This document shows, one piece after another, positions 41,368 through 50,124 of a stretch of DNA of 64,000 bases. The stretch spans positions 1 to 64,000 of the forward strand of contig JABARV010000005.1 in NCBI GenBank assembly GCA_019186965.1, written 5' to 3'. Source of the DNA: Turneriella sp. (lineage in GTDB: Bacteria > Spirochaetota > Leptospiria > Turneriellales > Turneriellaceae). A model generated the notes under the pieces. It searched no databases. It worked only from the letters and a program-made list of their open reading frames with translations, and had not been told where the DNA came from. A program made the translations under genes and the position numbers. Position 1 is the first letter of the stretch. Each line of letters starts with the position of its first letter.

Positions 41368-43428
41368 ATGTCTAAAGAACCAAAAGAATTACAGCTCGAT
41401 AGCGGCACTTACGCCCCTTGGCAGCGTGAATTTTTTAAAAACATCGACATTTTTGTCAAAGCAGGTTTAAAAGAAGATAAAGCGCGAGAGATACTCATCA
41501 AATATTTGAAGCTCTCCTCCGAAACGCCCATTCCACGCGTCATGGAGACATTCAAAGACGAAAGTAAACTCGAAGAAGTAGGAGTTTTTACCCAACGCGA
41601 CGATAATTTACGCGACTTCATGATTGATTTCTTGACGCCAATGCTCAAGAAATTCCATATCGAAGGGGAAGAAAATTTACAAGAAATTTTGCCTCTCTTG
41701 GGAAAGTATCCCGTTACTCTCGTTTCAAACCACCTAAGCCATTTTGACACCGCCGCGATGTACGGCCTTCTCTACAACCACAGTAAAGAGGCACGCAAAC
41801 TTGCAGATTCCATGGTTTTTATCGCGGGAAGGCTTGTCTTCTTGGCAGATTTTACGCGGTTGGGGCTTTATACAATAGAAAGCCTTTTGGTTTGCTCTAA
41901 GCGCGACATGACCGATAACCCGGGAATGGCCGACATGATGACGCGCATCAACATGCGTTCTTTTCGGCAAGCGGCAGATTTACAAAAGCAAGGCAAAGTT
42001 ATCTGTATTTTTCCCGAAGGCACACGTTCGCGCACGGGTAGGCTTATCACCTTTGTCGACACGGTGTACCACTATGTAATGAATAAAATCATCGTTCCTA
42101 TTTCTCTCGTTGGTACCGATAAAATTCTTCCTGCGGAAAGCTTCCTTTTCCAACAAGCAACGGGAAAGCTCGTGATTGGGAAGCCAATCCTCGTAGGGCG
42201 TATACCCGGTAAAAATCCTCCTGAAAGCGTACAACGTTTAGAAATTCCCGAAGTGGAAAATAAAAAACAGTTCGTTATCGATTCACTCGCCCTTTTAATT
42301 GGCCAAAACCTTGACCGGCACATGCATGGTACGTATAGGAACTTGTATTTGGACGACGGTAAAGTTAAAAAGAAGAACATCCTCATCCATGCAAAACCTT
42401 CAACAACTCCCGAAGTGGGTATTGTCGGCCACAGCCCCATGGGGACTGCAATCGCAGCGGTTTTAGCAAATAAAGAGGTGAATATACGCATCTATTTGCC
42501 CAGCCCCGATAAAGCAAGGGCATTTAACGAAGTAAACACCGACTTAACAAATTTCCCCCTTTTTAAACTACCGCCCAATATCGCGTTTACTGCTGATCCC
42601 AAAGACCTTTCCAAGTGTAGCCTTTACGTACAAGCCGTCCGTCCATGGGAAATTGACGAGTATTATGAAAAAATTACTCCAGTCCTCAACGAAAGCTATG
42701 CCACGATTGTGGGTGTCGTCAAGGGATTTACCGGTTCTAAGTACGGTATCATTTTCGACGATTTGGAGAAAATTTTTAAGATCAACCCTGCTCGTTTTGC
42801 TGTAATGTCTGGCGCTAATTATCCCGAACACATAGTAGAACGTAAACCCAGCGGTTTTGAACTTGCTGCGGTAAATACGTCTCTTCTTGCAGAGCTCATC
42901 GAGTTTTTTACCGTAGGGTATGTTTTTACGCGCCCGGCAGTTAATCCGTACGATGTACGTGGGTTACAGTTAGGAGGTGCAATAAAAAATATTTATGCGT
43001 TGGGCGTTGGCCTTGTTGACGGTTACTACGAAAAATATTTAGGCGGAAATAACGACTCCACCCTATTCCATTTAGCGCACCGGATTTCTGCCGAAATGGC
43101 GAATTTAGTCGTCGAAATGGGCGGGCGTAAATCGACGCTTGCAGGGGTTGCAGGAATAACAGACCTTATGCTAAGCTGCTTTGGCCAAGACAGCCACAAC
43201 CGCCAGTACGGGCACGATTTCGTTTTTGAAACGCACGATAAATCTAAAACGCTTTCGGGTGTATACGGGATTAAAGCGTTACCACGTTTGGTAAAACTAC
43301 GCGACGAAAAATATCCTATTGCAAAGGCAATCCACGACGTAATAGAAGGGGGCAAAAAACTCGACGATGCCATAGAACACATCGCGGATACGTTTTCAAT
43401 TTCGCGCAGTGTGCAATTTAGGGATTAA
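41368..43428 (+). CDS. PlsC-type acyltransferase fused to glycerol-3-phosphate dehydrogenase
   Basis: 686 aa. Residues ~60-330 are a glycerolipid acyltransferase with NHLSHFD (121-127) and FPEGTRSRTG (215-224). Residues ~345-686 are NAD(P)-dependent glycerol-3-phosphate dehydrogenase GpsA: nucleotide loop GIVGHSPMG (351-359), Lys452 (VVKGF), Lys540 (GAIKNIYALG), Asp599 (GITDLMLSCFG) and Asn611-Arg612. All expected catalytic residues are present in both halves, so the chain probably makes glycerol 3-phosphate from dihydroxyacetone phosphate and acylates it or its lyso form. A Shine-Dalgarno AAGGA precedes ATG 41368. Confidence 0.93.
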   Translation: MSKEPKELQLDSGTYAPWQREFFKNIDIFVKAGLKEDKAREILIKYLKLSSETPIPRVMETFKDESKLEEVGVFTQRDDNLRDFMIDFLTPMLKKFHIEGEENLQEILPLLGKYPVTLVSNHLSHFDTAAMYGLLYNHSKEARKLADSMVFIAGRLVFLADFTRLGLYTIESLLVCSKRDMTDNPGMADMMTRINMRSFRQAADLQKQGKVICIFPEGTRSRTGRLITFVDTVYHYVMNKIIVPISLVGTDKILPAESFLFQQATGKLVIGKPILVGRIPGKNPPESVQRLEIPEVENKKQFVIDSLALLIGQNLDRHMHGTYRNLYLDDGKVKKKNILIHAKPSTTPEVGIVGHSPMGTAIAAVLANKEVNIRIYLPSPDKARAFNEVNTDLTNFPLFKLPPNIAFTADPKDLSKCSLYVQAVRPWEIDEYYEKITPVLNESYATIVGVVKGFTGSKYGIIFDDLEKIFKINPARFAVMSGANYPEHIVERKPSGFELAAVNTSLLAELIEFFTVGYVFTRPAVNPYDVRGLQLGGAIKNIYALGVGLVDGYYEKYLGGNNDSTLFHLAHRISAEMANLVVEMGGRKSTLAGVAGITDLMLSCFGQDSHNRQYGHDFVFETHDKSKTLSGVYGIKALPRLVKLRDEKYPIAKAIHDVIEGGKKLDDAIEHIADTFSISRSVQFRD

Positions 43429-43458
43429 AACTTGCTAAAAGAAACGACATAACTCCAC

Positions 43459-43464
43459 GATAAT
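43459..43464 (+). promoter_or_regulatory. -10 hexamer before the gene at 43471
   Basis: GATAAT ends 6 nt before the GTG start, as at other leaderless-type starts in this window. No convincing -35 is seen. Confidence 0.3.
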
Positions 43465-43470
43465 ATAAAT

Positions 43471-44160
43471 GTGGAATATGTCGCTTTTTTATTTTTAGCC
43501 TTGGGCGTTGTGCTGGTTCTTGCAGGGGTGATACTGCAGGTACGCGAAAAGCAAAGCCTTGCAACTTCGTCGGGTATCCGTATTGACGAATACCTCCGCA
43601 GCCGTAACGCAAAGTATTTTGAAGGAGCACCTACCGAAAAGGCGCCCACACAAAAAGTTACTTCGCCTATTACCTCCCCAAACCCGGGGTTTCCTTTACA
43701 AGCAGCATCTTCCGCTGCGCCACAGGGGAGTGTACCAGGGCCATTCCAGTTTGTTGAAAACGCTCCTCCTGTTGAAGCGGCAAAAGTACAACAAGATTCT
43801 GTGCCGGTAAGCGTCCAGCGTACAAATCCACGCTTTTTTGAAAAATTTGCATTTCTTTATTTAGATTCAAGCCAACGCAACGTATACGATGGCGCGGGAA
43901 ATTCTGCTGCGTTCGACCTTTCTGAAGTAAGCGGTATCCGCCGCTTTGGCCGTGGAGTTTTCGCGTACGATGGATTTAGCTTCTATTTCGACCACACAAG
44001 TGGGCAAGAACGCTTTCCCCTCTCGAATTTAAAAACAGTGGGATTTTATCCCAACTGCGTCGCTCTTACGTTCAAAGGGAATCAGCCAGTTGCTTTACTC
44101 TTTATGGAAGAAACCGATAGCATCCGCAAGGTTTTAGAAACCTTTCGGACAGCCCACTGA
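43471..44160 (+). CDS. Membrane-anchored protein with C-terminal beta domain
   Basis: 229 aa. One N-terminal membrane segment (3-22, FLFLALGVVLVLAGVIL), a Pro/Ala/Ser-rich flexible linker (about 50-115) and a compact C-terminal domain (about 118-229) rich in strands and aromatic residues (YDGFSFYFDHTSGQE). The hydrophobic segment followed by charges suggests the domain is cytosolic or periplasmic depending on topology; the sequence does not decide. GTG start. The end touches the next gene (TGATG), so the two are co-translated. Not recognised. Confidence 0.65.
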   Translation: MEYVAFLFLALGVVLVLAGVILQVREKQSLATSSGIRIDEYLRSRNAKYFEGAPTEKAPTQKVTSPITSPNPGFPLQAASSAAPQGSVPGPFQFVENAPPVEAAKVQQDSVPVSVQRTNPRFFEKFAFLYLDSSQRNVYDGAGNSAAFDLSEVSGIRRFGRGVFAYDGFSFYFDHTSGQERFPLSNLKTVGFYPNCVALTFKGNQPVALLFMEETDSIRKVLETFRTAH

Positions 44161-45188
44161 TGCGCACGTATGATTTTAGCATCCACAACAAAACAGTAAA
44201 GCGGGATAAAAGCCGCTACTTCACCTACGCGTTCATTATTCTTCTTTTAGGCGTCATCGTCTGGTTTGCCTCTTACGTTGTGCTTAACTCGCCGAGCATT
44301 ATGTACTATTTCCGCGAAAATAAATATTCGGGAATTGAAAAAGCGCATTCACAAGCAATGGCAGTAATTGAAAAAGCCAGTGGTGCAGATTCCGAAAGCC
44401 TCTTAGAGACAAATGAAGTTATAGACTTTCTTGAATTAGCGCACACCTTGCAAAAAAGCCATAACGAAGACCCAATCCTTTACTACCACGAAGCAATCGT
44501 ACTTTCTGAAATTTTACGAAAACAAATCCACGCGAAAGGTGCAGCGCTAATTTTTATTTTTTTTCGCGACTTTATCGAAAAAACAATTTTCCCTTCGGAT
44601 TACGACCACACGCTCTGGCAGCGTGTTATTTTGTTGGGAAGACAGGCCCGCGCATTGGGACTTCCCGATGTACTCCAAGAAAAACTTAAAGAAGCGCAAA
44701 TTGACGCATACTTAATCGGTGGTAGGCCATGGTGGGAAAGCGCACTCGAATTTGGTGAAACTCCATCTGTGCGAAAAACGCCTGCGTGGCAGCTTATCCA
44801 AGCAGGGCTTGCACGTGAGACGCCCAACTTTGAACTCATCAAAGCCGCGTACGGGCACATGCTTCTAACATTTGTAAAAGCCTGCTATTATTTGCGTTCA
44901 GGAAACTCACCCCTTGGAATATCCAATTTGCGCGAAGTTGCTAAAAATCCCTCCGACGCCGCCGCAAAGGACGCTGCGCTCTATATGCTTGGTTATTTAA
45001 GCGGGCGCGATAAACGCGTTAAAGAGCAGTTGGCATACTACCAAGATATCCGCTTTAAAGAATTTCAACCTAAAAATCCCTTTTTTGTGGACGAATACCA
45101 ATACCTACTGCGCTTTACAGGCCAAAAAAGCGAGGCTGACCAACTTGTGCGGGCATGGGAAGAACTTTCATCACAGAACAAGGAATAG
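44160..45188 (+). CDS. Membrane-anchored helical-repeat protein
   Basis: 342 aa. A basic 24-residue cytosolic start, one membrane segment (about 25-46, YAFIILLLGVIVWFASYVVL), and about 290 residues of helices resembling degenerate TPR units (HTLQKSHNEDPILYYHEAIV; KACYYLRSGNSPLGISNLRE). The repeats would lie outside the cytosol. The start overlaps the previous stop. Probably partner of the preceding protein; function not recognised. Confidence 0.68.
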   Translation: MRTYDFSIHNKTVKRDKSRYFTYAFIILLLGVIVWFASYVVLNSPSIMYYFRENKYSGIEKAHSQAMAVIEKASGADSESLLETNEVIDFLELAHTLQKSHNEDPILYYHEAIVLSEILRKQIHAKGAALIFIFFRDFIEKTIFPSDYDHTLWQRVILLGRQARALGLPDVLQEKLKEAQIDAYLIGGRPWWESALEFGETPSVRKTPAWQLIQAGLARETPNFELIKAAYGHMLLTFVKACYYLRSGNSPLGISNLREVAKNPSDAAAKDAALYMLGYLSGRDKRVKEQLAYYQDIRFKEFQPKNPFFVDEYQYLLRFTGQKSEADQLVRAWEELSSQNKE

Positions 45189-45217
45189 TTGACCGGCCTC
45201 GTCGAAATTTCTACCTT
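45189..45217 (+). promoter_or_regulatory. Possible leaderless promoter of the gene at 45223
   Basis: TTGACC (45189-45194), 17 bp, TACCTT (45212-45217), then 5 nt to ATG 45223. Confidence 0.35.
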
Positions 45218-45222
45218 CCCGC

Positions 45223-45957
45223 ATGGATATTCTCTCGAACCCCTATCTTAATATTTTCTTTAACGCACTAATTAGCGGCGGTGCATTTTTATTTTTCGTT
45301 TTAGCTTTGGGTACAATTGCCTTCAAATACCCACGCGCATCCGCACCATATTTAACCCTGCTTTGTTTTGTAATGGGTATAACCCAACTTTACGCATGGC
45401 TAAACCTTAATACAATATTCTTTAGCCCTGCGTGGGCAAATTATATTTTCGTTGGCGCTAATTTCTTTATAGGGCCTGGGGTGTACTACTTTTACAAATC
45501 GACTGCAGATGAAAATTTTTCTTCTACGCATAAAACATACCTCGCGTTTATTCCTGGCGTTGTTGTCTTAATTGCAATTCCACTCGTAAGTTTAATTCTA
45601 CCACAGGCAGTCCCCAAAGACCCACGGCAGTTTTTTTTAACGGGTACTCCCAGCTTCGTCGACGTCACATTTTCGATCGCAATGGTGCACAATGCCCTCT
45701 ATTATATACGGCTCTTTTTTGTCACACGCCCACTTCTTAAGCAAAATCCACAAATCCAAAAAAATGGCGGATTTACTGCGTTTCTACTTTTTTTTGGAAT
45801 AATTACATGCATAAACCTCTATGGGCTAGTTGCATACTTTACGCGTGACATTCGGCATTTCTATGCAGACGCATGCATCATCACGCTCCTTATTGTATCC
45901 ATCCTCATTTTTGCCCTACGCTACCCACAATATTTTTTGAAAATAAAGCCCGAATAA
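45223..45957 (+). CDS. Orphan seven-helix membrane sensor domain
   Basis: 244 aa with seven predicted membrane helices (about 9-34, 43-62, 71-91, 104-124, 145-167, 184-206, 214-233) and an end F-A-L-R-Y-P-Q-Y-F. This layout, with R-Y-P directly after the last helix, is typical of the membrane sensor part of spirochaete regulators that carry AraC-type DNA-binding, cyclase or other output domains behind it. Here the protein stops 11 residues after that motif, so no output domain is present. The following gene encodes a HAD phosphatase starting 1 nt later. Either a free-standing receptor or a truncated regulator. Confidence 0.7.
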   Translation: MDILSNPYLNIFFNALISGGAFLFFVLALGTIAFKYPRASAPYLTLLCFVMGITQLYAWLNLNTIFFSPAWANYIFVGANFFIGPGVYYFYKSTADENFSSTHKTYLAFIPGVVVLIAIPLVSLILPQAVPKDPRQFFLTGTPSFVDVTFSIAMVHNALYYIRLFFVTRPLLKQNPQIQKNGGFTAFLLFFGIITCINLYGLVAYFTRDIRHFYADACIITLLIVSILIFALRYPQYFLKIKPE

Positions 45958-45958
45958 C

Positions 45959-46624
45959 TTGGTAATTTTTGACTGCGATGGTGTCTTGGTTGACACCGAA
46001 GACATTTATTTTTCGATGAACCAAGAGTTTATCCGCCAAAATGTTGCGGACGCTAAACTTGCCTCGGTATTTAATTTTGCATACTACGAACATTTTATCG
46101 GCCTTTCCTCCGACCTTATGTGGAAAGAAATCCGAAAAAAGTTTAATTTAACCCCGAGCGTAGATGGCTTAATTGCAGACGAAAAAGAACGTAAAGCTAT
46201 TGCGCTAAAAAACGCTGCGCTTAAACCGATACCTGGTGTGCGCGACTTTATTCTGGCGCTTAAAAAAGCAGGCATTAAACTCGCCGTCGCCTCTTCGGGA
46301 AGGGGGGACATTGTACGCTTAATTTTGGAAAAAAGCGGACTCAAAGATTTTTTTCCTGTTGTTGTTACCGGAGAAGACGTTAAAAATGGGAAGCCTGCGC
46401 CAGATATTTTTCTTAAAGCCGCTTCCTTAAGCGCCGTTTCCCCTCAAGAAGCAATTGTTATCGAAGATAGCCGTAACGGTACTTTAGGAGGAAAAGCTGC
46501 ACAAATGCGTGTCGTCGGCTATGTAAACCCTAAATCGGGTACACAGGATTTATCTAAAGCGGATATCCGCGTAAGTAGTTTTATGGATCCCCTACTCTAC
46601 GAATTTTGTAATATCCGTAAATAG
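45959..46624 (+). CDS. HAD-superfamily phosphatase (beta-phosphoglucomutase-like)
   Basis: 221 aa. Motif I F-D-C-D-G-V-L-V-D-T, motif II A-S-S-G-R, motif III lysine in GEDVKNGKPAPD, motif IV IEDSRNGTLGGKAAQM: the subfamily IA set with a small helical cap. Substrate is probably a sugar phosphate or 2-phosphoglycolate; not decidable. Starts with TTG one base after the seven-helix protein stop, so it is coupled to it. It converges with the TonB-receptor-like gene 3 bp away. Confidence 0.88.
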   Translation: MVIFDCDGVLVDTEDIYFSMNQEFIRQNVADAKLASVFNFAYYEHFIGLSSDLMWKEIRKKFNLTPSVDGLIADEKERKAIALKNAALKPIPGVRDFILALKKAGIKLAVASSGRGDIVRLILEKSGLKDFFPVVVTGEDVKNGKPAPDIFLKAASLSAVSPQEAIVIEDSRNGTLGGKAAQMRVVGYVNPKSGTQDLSKADIRVSSFMDPLLYEFCNIRK

Positions 46625-46627
46625 CAT

Positions 46628-49015
46628 TTAAAAATTCATTCCCAGCCCTAAACGTACCGTACGTTCAATCCCTTGCTCAACAGGGTCACGGAAAGAGGTT
46701 CCTGAAAGGGGGTACTCTGCAAGTTCGGTACGTGAATTCAAAAGATTGTAGATATCAAGAAATGCCCATGCTGTGTTTCCCACAAAAAGGGTTTCGTAGC
46801 GCAGGCGTAAATCCCACGCAAAGGAATACGTATGCCTGCCGATACCTGTAACACCGCCACCGCGCTCGGTCAAAGGAACAACAATTGGTCCTTGCGCCAG
46901 TCCTGTAACAAGTTCGTCACGCACCATAGGCTCTCCATCGCGGTAGCGCAGCACATTTACTGCCGAGAAAACACGCGCAAATTTATAACCAAAAACAATT
47001 TTACCCATGTACCCACGGTCGTTATCTAACCTACCAAAACGGTTTTCCCGAAAATTAGTATCGGCAGTCGATTCGTTGTAAACACCGGTATCGTTATAAA
47101 ACGCGGAAAGCCCATGCGGTGTATACCCCACACCGTAGTAGGCGCCAATAGAACCTTGGAATATCCAACTCGTGTCTGTCGGCAAACGTGCAAGCTGTAT
47201 CTCAAAATGCGCGTAGTACGCGTTAGTGTCTTGGTTGGTGAGCTGGTATATTTCATTACCGCCAGCTACCCTATTAAAAACTGCTATACCTGTACTATTA
47301 TTTACCGCGTTAAAGCCTGGAGATGCCCCTTCTTTATAACGCACCTCTAAAAGGTTACGGTAAATACGTGCGTTGGTATTAACTTTTAGAACCCAATGCA
47401 TCCACGCCCTATACCCAAAACTTAAACTGAGTTCCTCTTTTTGCGGCGCTTGGAGGTTTTTTGCGGTACTGTGGTATTTTCCCCCTGTACGTGTACCGTT
47501 TGTGAGCTCCCCCGCGTCGCCATTTTGGTTGCCGTTTGCATCCGTCCACAGGTAGCGTGTACCACTTAGAGAGTCTTTGTTAGCAAATGCAACCTCTTCC
47601 AAAGAAAAACCTAATGTATCGTGTAAAAGAGCGCCTGCCAAAAAGAACGAACGACCCAACTGGCTTTTTACATTAATGTTCGCCGCGGGATGTATGAACG
47701 CAAATTTAGTCCCTGCATCGGTAAAGCCCCAGTCGATGTGTGCATTCACACCACCTGCAAGCGTTGTTTTACCCAATTCTTTTTGTGCACGCACAAAAGG
47801 CTGCCACCGCAACAAATAATTTGCTTCACGCGTTGCGCTCTCGTACTCGGTTAATGCAAAAAAAGTACCGTATAAATTTTCTGCCATTTTGCTGCCGTTG
47901 GGTAGAGCACGGCGGAATTCTGTTTCTAAACGTGAATTAGTACCGTATTCGATGCGGGCCCACGAGAGTTCTTTTTTACGAAACCCCGATGCATCCCAAA
48001 ATAAGGTGTGTACATCTTGCGGGAATGTAGGCGGAGGCGTAAGAAGGCTATTAATAAGGGATCTATTAAGAAAATTTGACTGCATTTTTGTACTACGGTA
48101 CGCATACCCTAAGGCAAGGCTTCCTGTACTTTTTGTATTATCAAATGCGTAGTTAAGAAGCGCGGCATATTGGGTCTCTCGGAGCGTTTCTTTTTCGTCC
48201 ATAAAGTACTCAGCCCCCCAAGCCGAGCGTGAGCGCAATTGGGTTGAAAAAAAGAGCGAATCGTTTTGAACCCACCGCGGCGTATACGTACCCAAAAGTG
48301 TTGAACTGTATGTGCGTTCTGGATTTTTAAGGGTATTAAATTTTCTCTCCGAAGTTTGTGCGTCTGCAAAAATATACCCTTCTTGCCCCAAAGGAATTAA
48401 AGTTCTCCCTTCTGCGGAAGGGAAAACAAATGCTCGGCTTTGCGTAGGGGCGCCCCAATCGCTTGCAGGTTCGCGGTCTGCTGTCGCACGGGGGATAAAC
48501 GGAATGCCACCTACGGCAAAGGGTAAGGAAAGCTCGGCAAACCTTTGCGCACGTTCGCTTTTTATCGCAGTTAAATGGATGCCGTTTTTATTTGCTTCCG
48601 AAACAGCATATTTTCGCGTCGTAATATTTTCAAGAACGCCCAGCGGCATGTAAATAAGCGGCTCGCCCCTACTCGAAGGGTTTGAGATATCCGCTCCCAA
48701 AAAATACCACCGTTGCCATTTATGCGATTCCCCAAACATCGATACCTGAACTCTTTCGGGGCTTGAAAATCCGCCTGTATCGGTATTGGAAAGTACTGCT
48801 GGTTGGAATAAAAATTCTAAAAGAGACGCAACATGCCCCCCGTTGGGTAAAACTTTTAAGTCGCTTGCAGAAAGATTAAACTCCGTAGAGTAAATGGATA
48901 AACTGGGTTCATTTTCTGCCGTCTTTTCTTCGCTTTGTTCCTCCTCAGCCAAAAGTGGAAATAACGTACACATAACCCAAAAAAAGGAGTGCAGAGTTAA
49001 TCGGACTATATTCAC
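46628..49015 (-). CDS. TonB-dependent-receptor-like outer-membrane protein
   Basis: 795 aa. Signal peptide to about residue 23 (FPLLAEEE), an acidic stretch, a plug-like region (about 40-150, with VLENITTRK where receptors have the I-E-R-I-E-V-x-R-G-P-like strand) and a barrel of many amphipathic strands ending G-M-N-F. The plug is divergent and no clear TonB box is evident, so energisation is uncertain. The GTG start overlaps the stop of the upstream TPR-like gene, so they are translationally coupled. Substrate is unknown. Confidence 0.78.
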   Translation of the reverse strand: MNIVRLTLHSFFWVMCTLFPLLAEEEQSEEKTAENEPSLSIYSTEFNLSASDLKVLPNGGHVASLLEFLFQPAVLSNTDTGGFSSPERVQVSMFGESHKWQRWYFLGADISNPSSRGEPLIYMPLGVLENITTRKYAVSEANKNGIHLTAIKSERAQRFAELSLPFAVGGIPFIPRATADREPASDWGAPTQSRAFVFPSAEGRTLIPLGQEGYIFADAQTSERKFNTLKNPERTYSSTLLGTYTPRWVQNDSLFFSTQLRSRSAWGAEYFMDEKETLRETQYAALLNYAFDNTKSTGSLALGYAYRSTKMQSNFLNRSLINSLLTPPPTFPQDVHTLFWDASGFRKKELSWARIEYGTNSRLETEFRRALPNGSKMAENLYGTFFALTEYESATREANYLLRWQPFVRAQKELGKTTLAGGVNAHIDWGFTDAGTKFAFIHPAANINVKSQLGRSFFLAGALLHDTLGFSLEEVAFANKDSLSGTRYLWTDANGNQNGDAGELTNGTRTGGKYHSTAKNLQAPQKEELSLSFGYRAWMHWVLKVNTNARIYRNLLEVRYKEGASPGFNAVNNSTGIAVFNRVAGGNEIYQLTNQDTNAYYAHFEIQLARLPTDTSWIFQGSIGAYYGVGYTPHGLSAFYNDTGVYNESTADTNFRENRFGRLDNDRGYMGKIVFGYKFARVFSAVNVLRYRDGEPMVRDELVTGLAQGPIVVPLTERGGGVTGIGRHTYSFAWDLRLRYETLFVGNTAWAFLDIYNLLNSRTELAEYPLSGTSFRDPVEQGIERTVRLGLGMNF

Positions 49016-50124
49016 GGAGAATTTCCCTGAGAAAAATTATTTTGTTGGAACGCTTGCCAAACCGCGTGGTCGATTGCCGTCATCTCGCCGCGGAACGCTT
49101 CAAATTTTTCGTAGTTTTGTGTCTGGTGCGCGTGGATAATAAGCATCGCTAAAAGCTGCAAAAGGCGTGGCTCAAACGCTTTTTTGTGCTCCCTAGCAGA
49201 AATATATTCCTGCTTAAGCCTATTAAACTCGCTCTCCACTTGCCGTGCTTCATCGACCTTAAGTTTTCGCCTATAACGGTAAACACCATTTACTTCGAGC
49301 AAAAGTGCATAAATCCTCTCGCGTATCCCTTTTGTGGAATTTTGTTCTGTACCGCTATAGCCTTCTTCACGCACAAGTTGCATTAAGTCGCGAAAAATTC
49401 CCCCTGGCATAAATTCAGGGTATTCGGAAACAACTTCGGGGCGTAAATAAAGTGCCTCACGGTAATGCTCAAAAAAGTTTTGTTCATCCCCCGTCATATT
49501 TGCCGCATGCGCTGCTAAATAATGCGCTCCCGCATGCGTCGAATGGTTTGCTAAAACAAACCCTAACACGTCTTTTGCCGAAGGATAGTTTGCAATAATT
49601 AAAAGCGAATATGCCAGTTGAAGAAGATCCTTAATTTGCAGTTGGTAACTTTTTTGTCCTGCTAAATCACGCGCAAAATTATCCGCAATTTGCGCATGGC
49701 AAAGCATTATAGCCGCACGGCGTACCGTCGAATACTCGCCGTTTACCGTCAACTCATCCAAAATCTCTAAAAAAGCGCGTCCCTTTTCCATACCCTGCGG
49801 CATTATGTTTAACCGTTCGCTACGGTGTAAAAGGTAACGTGTGATCTCAAAGGCTTCGTCGGCCTGGATATGCTCCGCCGATTTTGTCGCGCCGTTACTT
49901 GCGGGTAGTTCTTTAATGTAATGCGCTGCCAATGCAGATGCACGGGAGAAATTTTGAGAGACGATTTCGTCAGCAATTGACTGCGCGTAAGAGGCGTCCA
50001 CCGGCGGCAAAATATGTTTTAAAGAAGCGGCGTAAATCAATAGAGTGTAGATTAAATACTCAAATATATACCAACTTTGCGTGGTGCACCAGTGGTTCAA
50101 GAAACGCCGACCGCTGTGTTCCAT
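49012..50124 (-). CDS. Exported helical/TPR-like protein
   Basis: 370 aa from ATG 50124; the true start may be later, because this one lies 65 bp inside the 3' end of the helicase gene. A hydrophobic stretch (about 19-36, YIFEYLIYTLLIYAASL) is probably a signal peptide or anchor. The remainder is helical and contains TPR-like pairs (SAKDVLGFVLANHSTHAGAHYLAAHAANMTGDEQN, spanning two units). Coupled by a 4-bp overlap to the downstream barrel gene, so perhaps a periplasmic partner of that barrel. Family not recognised. Confidence 0.65.
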   Translation of the reverse strand: MEHSGRRFLNHWCTTQSWYIFEYLIYTLLIYAASLKHILPPVDASYAQSIADEIVSQNFSRASALAAHYIKELPASNGATKSAEHIQADEAFEITRYLLHRSERLNIMPQGMEKGRAFLEILDELTVNGEYSTVRRAAIMLCHAQIADNFARDLAGQKSYQLQIKDLLQLAYSLLIIANYPSAKDVLGFVLANHSTHAGAHYLAAHAANMTGDEQNFFEHYREALYLRPEVVSEYPEFMPGGIFRDLMQLVREEGYSGTEQNSTKGIRERIYALLLEVNGVYRYRRKLKVDEARQVESEFNRLKQEYISAREHKKAFEPRLLQLLAMLIIHAHQTQNYEKFEAFRGEMTAIDHAVWQAFQQNNFSQGNSP

